Below are positions 1-6,197 of a stretch of DNA of 6,222 nucleotides, one piece after another (the stretch's first letter is position 1; each line of letters starts with the position of its first letter). The notes beneath the pieces were generated by a model, which was given only the letters and a program-made list of their open reading frames with translations, was not told the origin of the DNA and made no database searches. Source of the stretch: an uncultured Clostridia bacterium (lineage in GTDB: Bacteria > Bacillota_A > Clostridia > Christensenellales > CAG-138). A program made the translations under genes and the position numbers. The stretch lies in contig CAMNHT010000084.1 of assembly GCA_946539625.1 (NCBI GenBank), forward strand, positions 1-6,222, given 5' to 3'.

Positions 1-1379
1 CGGGAAAACCATGAGCCGTTCTCTTTCGGCGGCTCAGTCGCAATCGGGATCCATTCGGGCTCGGACGAGGGGGACGTTGTTTGCAGAACCGGTGAAGCGG
101 CCGGCGTTTCTTCGGAAATGATCAGGATCGGTTCTTCGGTCGGTTCCGGCGTAGGCGGATAGGTATATTCATCCGCGATGAGATCGCCGCGGAACACGAT
201 TTCTCCGTTGAACGTGACGGCGGCAGAGCCTGCGACCGCGCCGATCGCAGCGGAATAGGAATCGACCGAAACGGAAACGTATTTCTCCGGGAACGGGTCG
301 CGCGCAAAGAGCTCCGCCTGCCAACGCGGCAGCGTGAGCGTATCGGTTGTATTCCACTGTATGCGATACAGAATCTCCGTAGCAAAGGTCCGATCGGGAT
401 CGGGGGAGACGGCGTACGTTTCCGGCAGACAGCGGCGCACGAGATCGTCGGCGTTCAGCGTCACCGTATCGTTCTCAAAGGCATAATCGAACAGCTTGAT
501 CGCGTCATAAAATCGCTGTGCTGCATAGCTGTCCTTTTCACGTCCCTTGGCATTGTCCGGCGCGTTTTTCCCGTGCAGCAGAACAAGCAGATACACGGTA
601 TCGCCCTTTTGCGCGGCGGCGACAAGACATTTTCCCGCAAGGTGCGTATCGCCGGTTTTTACGCCGATCGCGTATTCGTAAAGGCAGGAATACGGTTTAT
701 ATGTGTTCGCGGTCACGTCGCGTAAAAGCCGGTTTGCGTTCCGCAGTATGAGCTCCCGGCCGTCCGTGGAGATCGCGCGATATTCCGCTGTTGCGACGAT
801 CTCGCGGAACGTATCGTTTTCAAACGCGTATGCCGTCAGAAGCGCAAGGTCGCGTGCGGTCGTATAATGTTCGGAATGATGCAGCCCGTGCGGGTTCATA
901 TAATGCGTGCCCGTCATTCCGAGCTCTTTTGCTTTCTCGTTCATCAGGTCCGCAAATCCATCAACGCTGCCGCCGATATGTTCGGCAATCGCAATTGCCG
1001 CGTCGTTACCGGACGGAAGCATCAATCCGTACAAAAGATCCATCAGTGGATATGTCTCACCCGGTTTCAGCCCCATCTTGGAGTTCCGTTCCGAAAGATT
1101 GCAGGCGCGCTTGCTGATTTTGACCGGCTCGTCAAACGCGCAGCGTTCCAGCGCAAGAATGCATGTCATGATCTTCGTCGTACTTGCAGGATATCTTTTG
1201 ACGTCCACATTGCGCTCCAATCCAAGGACAGCACATGTCGGATCGTCGAGACGCACCAAAAATACAGTGTCCTCCGCAAGCGCCGTGAGGTCGAATCCTG
1301 TCGATTCGTTTGTTTCGGCTGTCCCGCGGAACGGAAGCAGCAAAACGCTCAGGAGCAGGCAGAGGACGATGCGTTTCAT
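1..1379 (-). CDS. D-alanyl-D-alanine carboxypeptidase (serine-type penicillin-binding protein, S11 family), C-terminus cut by window edge
   Basis: This reading frame stays open from the ATG at 1379 down to base 1, giving 459 codons with no stop, so the 3' end lies outside the window. The start has a signal peptide (MKRIVLCLLL...), with likely cleavage near Ala21. All three S11 active-site motifs are present: S66-T-T-K69 (nucleophile Ser66, general-base Lys69), S123-G-N125 and K241-T-G243. Residues up to about 270 form the transpeptidase-like domain. Residues about 300-405 look like the beta-rich PBP5_C domain, and about 407-452 is a Pro/Thr/Ser/Glu-rich linker. By analogy with its upstream paralogue, a membrane anchor probably follows beyond the edge (inference). 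The family removes the terminal D-Ala from peptidoglycan pentapeptides outside the cell membrane. The start codon is 9 bases after the stop of the paralogue at 1389-2978, so the two genes are very likely co-transcribed. It could equally be labelled DacF or DacA; the paralogue class cannot be fixed from sequence alone. Confidence 0.93.
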   Translation of the reverse strand, partial: MKRIVLCLLLSVLLLPFRGTAETNESTGFDLTALAEDTVFLVRLDDPTCAVLGLERNVDVKRYPASTTKIMTCILALERCAFDEPVKISKRACNLSERNSKMGLKPGETYPLMDLLYGLMLPSGNDAAIAIAEHIGGSVDGFADLMNEKAKELGMTGTHYMNPHGLHHSEHYTTARDLALLTAYAFENDTFREIVATAEYRAISTDGRELILRNANRLLRDVTANTYKPYSCLYEYAIGVKTGDTHLAGKCLVAAAQKGDTVYLLVLLHGKNAPDNAKGREKDSYAAQRFYDAIKLFDYAFENDTVTLNADDLVRRCLPETYAVSPDPDRTFATEILYRIQWNTTDTLTLPRWQAELFARDPFPEKYVSVSVDSYSAAIGAVAGSAAVTFNGEIVFRGDLIADEYTYPPTPEPTEEPILIISEETPAASPVLQTTSPSSEPEWIPIATEPPKENGSWFS

Positions 1380-1384
1380 ATGGA

Positions 1385-1390
1385 CTCCTT
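1385..1390 (-). promoter_or_regulatory. Shine-Dalgarno site of the downstream dac gene, overlapping the upstream stop codon
   Basis: On the minus strand AAGGAG lies 5 bases before the ATG at 1379. Its first two bases are the last two bases of the TAA stop of the upstream dac gene. This fixes the start of the downstream gene and suggests translational coupling of the two paralogues. Confidence 0.85.
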
Positions 1391-2978
1391 ATCTCCGATC
1401 ATCATACAGACCGGATTCGCGCGCACGCTGACGCGCTCTTCGCCGGGCGGCGGCACGTCTGCGCTTTTGTTCGGCACGCAGATACAGGATAAACAGCACA
1501 ACACAGATGATCAGAAGCACGAAAACAACGATCAGAACGATCGGAAGCCATTTCATATCTTCAGGCAAGCCGCAGCCGCCGGTTTCTTCGACGGAAATGA
1601 CGTCGTTCGGATTCAGACTTGAAACATTCGCTTCGCCGATCAGTTCGCCGGTGATCGCGGCGGGATTGCTGCCCGCGGGATCAGCTTCAACGGGAGAAAG
1701 GCCGGTTTGCGCCGATCCTTCCTTTACGCTGCGCTCGGCAAGCAGATTCACGCTGAGAAGCGTCTTGCCGTTATAGACGTATGCGACGCTGCCGATGACG
1801 GTGCCTTCGCCGATCGGCGCGTAGACATTCGTGAACAAGGGGCTCGCTTCAAGCTTGATATCGGTGACGTCAACGTCAGGATCGGCCTGCATGACGGAGA
1901 TCGTTGTGTCCATGGAAAGATCCGCTTTCGCTTTCAGCACGCCGCCTTGGGAATCCTCGGCTGCAGCGTTCGGAATCGTGACCTCGAACTCGGTTTGCAG
2001 TTCCTTGAGCTGACCGACGGAGACGGATTTCATCATATCATCGAACGCGTAATCAAACAGAGCTGCCGCGTCGTTGAACCGCTTGATGTTGTATCTGTCT
2101 TTCTGCTGATCGTTCCAGCCGTCGTTATATTCCGGATCGCCGATCGTTCCGCCGAACAGAACGGCGATCATCGTGACGCCGTTGCGCTCTGCGGCGGCGA
2201 TCAGGCACTTGCCGGCCTTCGTCGTATCGCCCGTTTTGACGCCGATCGCGTCCGCATAGAGGCAGGATGCAGGATTGGTCAGCGTCTCGGTAACAGGCGC
2301 GTCGACCAGCATGCGGTTCGAGTTTGTCAGAGTGATCTCCTCGGGGCCGGATTTTGCCGTATACTGCTGCGTTTTGACGATTTCGCGGAACATATCTTTT
2401 TGCGGGCTTTCGTTCAATGCGTACGCGGTCAGGATCGCCATATCGCGCACGGTCGTATAGTGATTGTCGTTCTGCTTTCCGTGCACCGTGACAAAATGCG
2501 AATGTGTCATGCCGATCTCTTTTGCCTTCGCGTTCATCATCTCGGCATACGCTTCCGTACTGCCGGCGATATGTTCCGCGATCGCGATCGCCGCGTCGTT
2601 GCCGGAAGGCAGCATCATACCGTAAAGAAGATCCCGAAGCGAATACTGATACCCTTCTTTAATGTTCATCAGCGAATTTCCGCGTCCGAAATTGACCGCG
2701 TTGTGCGAGATCGTTACCATATCGTCGAGATTGCCGTTTTCGAGCGCAACGATGCAGGTCAGGATCTTCGTCGTACTGGCGGGGTAAACCTGCTTGTCCG
2801 CTTCCTTTTCGATGCCGCGGTAAGACTTCTCCGGAGAATCGGCGTTTACAAGGATATAATAAGGCTCATAGATACTGCTCGTGTCAAACGTCTCGGCAGA
2901 AGCGGTGTGTTGAAATACAAAAGAAACGCATGTCAGAAGAAGTGCAGCGGAAAGAACGAGGGAGAGGAATCTCTTCAT
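1389..2978 (-). CDS. D-alanyl-D-alanine carboxypeptidase (S11 family) with C-terminal transmembrane segment and Arg-rich tail
   Basis: This is a 529-residue secreted penicillin-binding protein that trims D-Ala from peptidoglycan stem peptides. It has a signal peptide (residues 1-28, cleavage after the Ala-Ser-Ala at 26-28). The catalytic motifs are S68-T-T-K71, S125-G-N127 and K248-T-G250. A region at about 318-420 resembles the PBP5_C/DacF beta domain. An acidic linker of about 420-475 leads to a hydrophobic membrane helix (about 477-500), then a 29-residue tail crowded with Arg. Canonical PBP5/DacF proteins end in an amphipathic anchor, so a bitopic helix with a cytoplasmic basic tail is unusual. 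The frame extends upstream to a TTG at 3002. I prefer the ATG at 2978 because it starts a clean signal peptide and because the predicted promoter leaves the TTG only about 10 bases of leader and no ribosome binding site. A close paralogue follows 9 bases after its stop. Confidence 0.95.
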   Translation of the reverse strand: MKRFLSLVLSAALLLTCVSFVFQHTASAETFDTSSIYEPYYILVNADSPEKSYRGIEKEADKQVYPASTTKILTCIVALENGNLDDMVTISHNAVNFGRGNSLMNIKEGYQYSLRDLLYGMMLPSGNDAAIAIAEHIAGSTEAYAEMMNAKAKEIGMTHSHFVTVHGKQNDNHYTTVRDMAILTAYALNESPQKDMFREIVKTQQYTAKSGPEEITLTNSNRMLVDAPVTETLTNPASCLYADAIGVKTGDTTKAGKCLIAAAERNGVTMIAVLFGGTIGDPEYNDGWNDQQKDRYNIKRFNDAAALFDYAFDDMMKSVSVGQLKELQTEFEVTIPNAAAEDSQGGVLKAKADLSMDTTISVMQADPDVDVTDIKLEASPLFTNVYAPIGEGTVIGSVAYVYNGKTLLSVNLLAERSVKEGSAQTGLSPVEADPAGSNPAAITGELIGEANVSSLNPNDVISVEETGGCGLPEDMKWLPIVLIVVFVLLIICVVLFILYLRAEQKRRRAAARRRARQRARESGLYDDRR

Positions 2979-2989
2979 GTTTATAAAAA

Positions 2990-2995
2990 CCTTTC
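2990..2995 (-). promoter_or_regulatory. Weak ribosome binding site of the first dac gene
   Basis: GAAAGG on the minus strand ends 11 bases before the ATG at 2978. The match is partial and the spacing long, so initiation may be modest. It supports ATG 2978 over the TTG at 3002, which lies upstream of this site. Confidence 0.5.
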
Positions 2996-3015
2996 GGATC
3001 AAATCAGTTTACGGT

Positions 3016-3061
3016 AACAGTTTAAAGGCATTGACCTTGCTTGTCAATGCATAAAACTGTT
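3016..3061. repeat. 46-base two-tier inverted repeat covering the dac promoter
   Basis: The outer arms AACAGTTT (3016-3023) and AAACTGTT (3054-3061) are perfect reverse complements. Inside them the arms GCATTGAC (3028-3035) and GTCAATGC (3043-3050) are also perfect 8-base complements around a 7-base loop, with 4 and 3 unpaired bases between tiers. Both tiers share nearly the same centre (about 3038.5-3039). The -35 box overlaps an inner arm and the -10 box overlaps an outer arm. It may be a repressor operator. It may also act as a weak terminator for the upstream yfcE transcript, although it lacks a real U-tract (only CUUU follows the inner stem). Confidence 0.75.
3019..3047 (-). promoter_or_regulatory. 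Sigma-A-type promoter of the dac-dac unit
   Basis: On the minus strand a perfect -35 box TTGACA (3042-3047) is separated by exactly 17 bases from TAAACT (3019-3024), which matches 4 of 6 bases of the -10 consensus. Transcription would begin near 3012, giving a leader of about 34 bases before the ATG at 2978. The promoter sits in the only sizeable gap between yfcE and the dac genes and lies inside a palindrome (3016-3061), which suggests it is regulated. The start site is inferred from box positions. Confidence 0.78.
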
Positions 3062-3084
3062 GAAAAATTGTGAATAATACAGAA

Positions 3085-3561
3085 CTAATGCGAATCGGAA
3101 AAAAGAATCCTCGCGGATATTTCGTCATCGGTGAGCGTCAGCAGCGCAACGCTCGGACCCTTCGACGTGCGCGGGCGGGAGAGGGAACCCGGATTCAGCA
3201 AAAGGACGCCTTCGACGGTCTCCTCGGAGGGAACGTGGGAATGACCGAACAGCACCGCGTTCGCGTCAGCTTCCTTCGCCGCGTACAAAAGCGACAGCCT
3301 GCCGGTCACGGTATGCCCGTGCAGCAGCAAAAAACGTTTGCCGTGCCAGTTGACCGTATAGGTCAAAGGCGCATCGAAAAACGGATCGCAGTTTCCGCGT
3401 ACGGCAACGAATCCGCAGTTCAGCCGCGCGGCAAGCGGCGCGGCGTCCTCCGCGTGATCGCCGAGATGCCAGAGCGCGTCGACGCCCGAAAGACGCTTTT
3501 CGAACAGCGCAATATTTTCGATGGAGCCGTGGGAATCAGATACGATCGCGATCTTCGACAT
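3085..3561 (-). CDS. yfcE: YfcE/MJ0936-family metallophosphoesterase
   Basis: This 158-residue cytoplasmic protein is the usual size for the small YfcE/MJ0936 metal-dependent phosphodiesterases. The full two-metal site is visible: D9-x-H11, G-D35, G-N57, H81 in LLHGH, and G-H107-S-H109, followed by the family's N-P-G-S block at 123-126. Characterised members are Mn-dependent and cleave model phosphodiesters; the cellular substrate is generally not known, so none is claimed here. The gene starts inside the end of rdgB (26-base overlap) with a strong GGGAGG site 6 bases upstream. The rdgB-yfcE adjacency is seen in other Firmicutes (ysnA-ysnB in Bacillus subtilis), which supports both calls. It is the last gene of the rqcH unit. 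No strong terminator follows the TAG stop at 3085 apart from the palindrome at 3016-3061. Confidence 0.93.
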   Translation of the reverse strand: MSKIAIVSDSHGSIENIALFEKRLSGVDALWHLGDHAEDAAPLAARLNCGFVAVRGNCDPFFDAPLTYTVNWHGKRFLLLHGHTVTGRLSLLYAAKEADANAVLFGHSHVPSEETVEGVLLLNPGSLSRPRTSKGPSVALLTLTDDEISARILFSDSH

Positions 3562-4147
3562 CCAGCGCCTCCCGTAAGAGCATCAGCGCGCGTTTTCTGT
3601 GACTGATCGAATTCTTTTCATCGGCGGAAAGCTCGGCAAAGCTCTTGCCGAACGGCGCATAAAAGAAATACGGATCGTAACCGAAGCCGTTCTCACCGCG
3701 CGCTTCATGCAGGATAGTGCCTTCGACCTCGCCCTGTACGGCGATCGGTTCGTGTCCGATCCTTGCAAGTGCAATACAGCAGCAGAATCGCGCCGTGCGC
3801 CGATCATCCGGAATGTCCACGAGAAGGCGGATGAGCTTTGCATTGTTTGCGGCGTCGTTATGCGCTTCACCGGAAAACCGCGCGGAAAAGACGCCGGGCG
3901 CCCCGTCAAGCGCGTCCACGCAGAGCCCGCTGTCATCCGCAAGCACAGCGTCGAACCGTCCACGCACGAACGCAAGCGTTTCGACCGCTTTTTTCAGCGC
4001 GTTCTCACGAAAGGTCAGGCCGTCTTCCACGACCTCGTATTCGATGCCCGCATCCCGCATCGTTACGATTTCCGAAAAGCTGTCCGTTAAGATCTCACGG
4101 ATCTCACGCGCTTTGTGCGCGTTGTTGGTGGCAAGTAAAAGCTTCAT
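3536..4147 (-). CDS. rdgB: RdgB/HAM1-family XTP/dITP diphosphatase
   Basis: This 203-residue cytoplasmic house-cleaning enzyme hydrolyses dITP, ITP and XTP to the monophosphate plus pyrophosphate. It thereby keeps deaminated purines out of DNA and RNA. The family signature runs through the protein: T7-N-N-x-H-K12 at the N-terminus, E48-N, the catalytic A-D71-D72-S-G-L block, P-G-V-F-S-A-R90, G-E-N-G-F-G-Y-D158-P, and A-E-L...K178...S182-H-R184 near the C-terminus. The length is typical and no key residue is missing. A short tail (about residues 195-203) is variable. The ATG overlaps the rqcH stop as ATGA, and a GGGGAGG site lies 4 bases upstream inside rqcH. Both point to translational coupling. 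It then overlaps yfcE by 26 bases. Confidence in the family is very high; exact substrate preference is taken from the family. Confidence 0.97.
   Translation of the reverse strand: MKLLLATNNAHKAREIREILTDSFSEIVTMRDAGIEYEVVEDGLTFRENALKKAVETLAFVRGRFDAVLADDSGLCVDALDGAPGVFSARFSGEAHNDAANNAKLIRLLVDIPDDRRTARFCCCIALARIGHEPIAVQGEVEGTILHEARGENGFGYDPYFFYAPFGKSFAELSADEKNSISHRKRALMLLREALDVEDRDRI
3568..3573 (-). promoter_or_regulatory. Shine-Dalgarno site of yfcE inside rdgB
   Basis: GGGAGG on the minus strand, 6 bases before the ATG at 3561, lies within the rdgB coding sequence. It confirms the start that overlaps the rdgB end by 26 bases. Confidence 0.85.
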
Positions 4148-5829
4148 TTGTCCTCCCCGACACGGTACGGTGCGATCGCGTCGAGCGACGGCGTCACGTA
4201 CAGCGTGTGCTGATGAAAATAATTGACAAACCCCGGCCGAGCGCCGGAAGGTTTTTTCACATATCGTACCTGCGTATAATCGACCGGTACATTTTCGGAA
4301 GCGGACGCGCCGGAATGATAAGCGGCGATCGCAGCGGCAAGATGCAGCGCTTCACGCGAAGGCTGCGTGGTATTCAGAATCACATGCGACGCAGGCACGC
4401 CCTTTGCGTGCAGCCAGATCGCACTCGGATCGGAGCTTCGTACCAGCCGATCGTTCTGCAGGTTGTTTTTGCCGACAAAAACGTCGATCCCGTCGGGTAT
4501 GCGATAGTGCAGCGGACGGCTTTGCGCGGATTGCGGTGTTCTGCGCTGTTCCGTCTGTTCGCGAATGTATCTCTGACGGATCAGTTCTTCACGGATTTCA
4601 AGAAGCTCCTCACGCGTCGTACAGGCCGATACATTCAAAAGCTGTCCATTTAGATAATCGAGCTCGGCTGAAAGCGATTCGACCTGTTCAAGCGCGAAAG
4701 CGCGGGCCGCCTTGTTCTTTCGATAGCGCTTAAAGCAGCGCTGTGCATTCTCCGCGACGGAGTACTTCGGATCGAGCGGGATCTCAACAGGCTTCGGCGG
4801 ATCATCATAATAATTCGGTACGGTTACGGACCTGCTTCCGGCGGGCACGCCGTGAACGCCGAGCAGAAGCTCGCCGAACAGCTTATCGCGTTCGACCTGC
4901 GTCTCGTCGCCGATCGTTTTCATACATTCGGAAAGCTTCTTTTCCGTACGCTTGCGCGCATGGTCAAGCACGGTACGCAGAGAGGTCCGAAGCTTTGTCA
5001 GGATTGCCTGCTCATCGCGCGAACGATAGAACAGTTCCTGCGCTTCCATGACGGAGAAGCAGGGGATGAAGTCGATATTCTGCGGGTGAAACGGCAGTAC
5101 GCCGACGCCGGGAATGACGGAGGGCTCGAATCGGTTTTCTTTCAGCGATGTAAACGTATCGAAAATTGCTTCGGCGACGCGATCGCTCGGCGTGCCGTCC
5201 TTTACGATCTGCTCTGCGCAAAGCCGTGAGACGCCGTGAAATGCGTCGGAAAGCCATTTGCCGGGTATGCGTCCGGAAGCGATCGCGGCGATCTCGTCGA
5301 TCGTTGCCGTGAAAGGATCCAGCTTTTCCGTTTCGGGCGGATCCGTATACGCAACATTCGGCAGCGAAATACGGGCGGCATTTTCGCCGATCCCGAAGTG
5401 CCGCAAGCAGTCGATGATCGTGCCGCTTTCGTTGACAAGGAACAAATTGCCGTGTCTGCCCATCAGTTCAACGATGAGACACATCTCCACGGTATCCATC
5501 AATTCGTTCCGTCCCGAAAGGGAGAAAACAGCGATGCGGTTCAGTCCCTTCTGCGTGATCGAAACAATGCGGCAGCCGATGAGGTACTTGCGCAGCAGCA
5601 TACAGAAAGCGGGAGCCGTTTCCGGGTTTTCATAATTCTTTGTGACCGTCTGAATGCGTCCGTTCTCGGCATGGATGCAAAGCATCAACTTTACACGCCC
5701 CGCGTTCGGCGCGTGTATATGCAGGATCACAATGTCTTTGTCGGGCTGCTGTACCTTGTCGATCCTTCCGCCGACCAAAGGCTGCAGTTCATGCACGCAT
5801 GCGTGCAGGGTGAATCCGTCCGTAGCCAT
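4144..5829 (-). CDS. rqcH: RqcH, NFACT-family ribosome-associated quality control factor (FbpA/YloA-like)
   Basis: This 561-residue protein is an orthologue of bacterial RqcH (Rqc2/NEMF family). RqcH binds 50S subunits that carry stalled peptidyl-tRNA, recruits tRNA-Ala and adds C-terminal alanine tails that mark the chain for degradation. It was formerly annotated as a fibronectin-binding protein. The NFACT-N domain covers about 1-165 (D4-G5, GGRIDK at 20-25, FCMLLRK at 75-81, GLNR at 95-98, MGRHGN at 123-128). A helical HhH-like part follows at about 170-230. Coiled-coil arms at about 275-325 and 360-430 flank the NYYDD...LDP linker. The NFACT-R domain covers about 440-535 (VGKNNLQND at 452-460, WLHAKG at 472-477, VDYTQVRYVKKPSGARPG at 516-533). 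Position 97 is Asn where the family has Asp in the Asp-Arg pair needed for alanine tailing. The ATG at 5829 is chosen for its AGGAG site; an upstream TTG at 5877 lies in the predicted promoter. It leads the rqcH-rdgB-yfcE unit. Confidence 0.94.
   Translation of the reverse strand: MATDGFTLHACVHELQPLVGGRIDKVQQPDKDIVILHIHAPNAGRVKLMLCIHAENGRIQTVTKNYENPETAPAFCMLLRKYLIGCRIVSITQKGLNRIAVFSLSGRNELMDTVEMCLIVELMGRHGNLFLVNESGTIIDCLRHFGIGENAARISLPNVAYTDPPETEKLDPFTATIDEIAAIASGRIPGKWLSDAFHGVSRLCAEQIVKDGTPSDRVAEAIFDTFTSLKENRFEPSVIPGVGVLPFHPQNIDFIPCFSVMEAQELFYRSRDEQAILTKLRTSLRTVLDHARKRTEKKLSECMKTIGDETQVERDKLFGELLLGVHGVPAGSRSVTVPNYYDDPPKPVEIPLDPKYSVAENAQRCFKRYRKNKAARAFALEQVESLSAELDYLNGQLLNVSACTTREELLEIREELIRQRYIREQTEQRRTPQSAQSRPLHYRIPDGIDVFVGKNNLQNDRLVRSSDPSAIWLHAKGVPASHVILNTTQPSREALHLAAAIAAYHSGASASENVPVDYTQVRYVKKPSGARPGFVNYFHQHTLYVTPSLDAIAPYRVGEDK
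4152..4158 (-). promoter_or_regulatory. Shine-Dalgarno site of rdgB inside rqcH
   Basis: GGGGAGG on the minus strand lies 4 bases before the ATG at 4147 and within the last codons of rqcH. It fixes the ATGA overlap start. Confidence 0.8.
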
Positions 5830-5834
5830 AACCA

Positions 5835-5839
5835 CTCCT
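5835..5839 (-). promoter_or_regulatory. Shine-Dalgarno site of rqcH, deciding its start
   Basis: AGGAG on the minus strand lies 5 bases before the ATG at 5829. It sets the rqcH start at 5829 rather than at the in-frame TTG at 5877, which has no such site and would sit in the promoter. Confidence 0.85.
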
Positions 5840-5848
5840 ATCCATTCT

Positions 5849-5877
5849 ATTCTAAACGTCCCCGGGCGGGAATGCAA
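5849..5877 (-). promoter_or_regulatory. Candidate promoter of the rqcH-rdgB-yfcE unit
   Basis: TTGCAT (5872-5877, 3 of 6 matches to the -35 consensus) is separated by 17 bases from TAGAAT (5849-5854, 5 of 6 matches to the -10 consensus). TAGAAT occurs twice in overlap (also 5844-5849). Transcription would start near 5842, leaving a very short leader that still contains the AGGAG site. It follows directly on the rpsT terminator, so rqcH needs its own promoter. The weak -35 keeps this tentative. Confidence 0.5.
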
Positions 5878-5909
5878 GAGAAAAAGAAAAGCGTCCTTTT
5901 ACGGACGCT
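5878..5909 (-). terminator. Rho-independent terminator of rpsT
   Basis: On the minus strand AGCGTCC pairs perfectly with GGACGCT (7-base stem at 5903-5909 and 5890-5896) around a 6-base loop, followed at once by a U-rich run (TTTCTTTTTCTCTT). It lies about 20 bases after the rpsT stop codon and cleanly separates rpsT from the rqcH unit. Confidence 0.93.
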
Positions 5910-5930
5910 ATGTCATGCGAATACCGGGGT

Positions 5931-6197
5931 TCAGTTGTTTGCTGCTGCGAGCTTCTTTGCCAACTGTGCCTTTTTGCGATCGGCTGCGTTCTTATGGATA
6001 ACGCCCTTCGCGGCAGACTGGTCAACGGTCTTGACAGCCGCGAGATAAGCTGCCTGTGCAGCTTCCTTATCGCCGGACTTCAGCGCTTCATCAAAACGAC
6101 GGACAGCAGTCTTGAGTTCGGACTTGTCCATGCGATTTCTGAGGTTTTCACCAACGGAAGTCTTCGCACGCTTCATAGCGGACTTGATGTTTGCCAA
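5931..6197 (-). CDS. rpsT: 30S ribosomal protein S20
   Basis: This 88-residue, very basic protein of the usual S20 length binds 16S rRNA early in 30S subunit assembly. The N-terminal MANIKSAMKRAKT, the central Lys/Arg-rich helix with K25-S...L-K-T (about 25-30), and the C-terminal GVIHKNAADRKKAQLAKKL (about 65-83) match the family well. The start codon is TTG at 6197: an in-frame TGA lies upstream, there is no in-frame ATG, and an AGGGGGTG site is 7 bases away. The same UUG start is known for Escherichia coli rpsT, where it keeps translation low and sensitive to S20 feedback; that feedback is not shown here. The gene is followed by its own terminator, and its promoter is outside the window. 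Confidence 0.97.
   Translation of the reverse strand: MANIKSAMKRAKTSVGENLRNRMDKSELKTAVRRFDEALKSGDKEAAQAAYLAAVKTVDQSAAKGVIHKNAADRKKAQLAKKLAAANN

Noticed and set aside
122..385. Short minus-strand open frames (87 and 62 codons) inside the truncated dac gene
   Set aside because: The continuous dac frame with SxxK, SGN and KTG motifs covers this stretch. The short frames are Arg/Pro-rich shadows in other frames.
2979..3002. N-terminal extension of the dac protein to a TTG at 3002
   Set aside because: It would start about 10 bases after the predicted transcription start with no ribosome binding site, and would put eight residues in front of a perfect signal peptide that begins at ATG 2978.
1707..3017. 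A 436-codon open frame on the plus strand opposite the complete dac gene
   Set aside because: It is the antisense shadow of a strongly supported S11 enzyme with signal peptide and all motifs. The translated shadow is Arg/Asp/His-rich with no recognisable domain and no ribosome binding site of its own.
3016..3061. The palindrome as a strong rho-independent terminator of yfcE
   Set aside because: There is no run of U after the stem and the stem is not GC-rich, so an efficient intrinsic terminator is unlikely; the regulatory reading is kept as a finding.
5830..5877. N-terminal extension of RqcH to a TTG at 5877
   Set aside because: The extra 16 residues have no family counterpart and overlap the predicted promoter. 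ATG 5829 has an AGGAG site at 5 bases and matches the usual RqcH N-terminus.
5236..6048. A 270-codon open frame on the plus strand across rqcH and rpsT
   Set aside because: It runs antisense through two clear genes and through the rpsT terminator, with no family similarity, so it is a by-product of codon bias.
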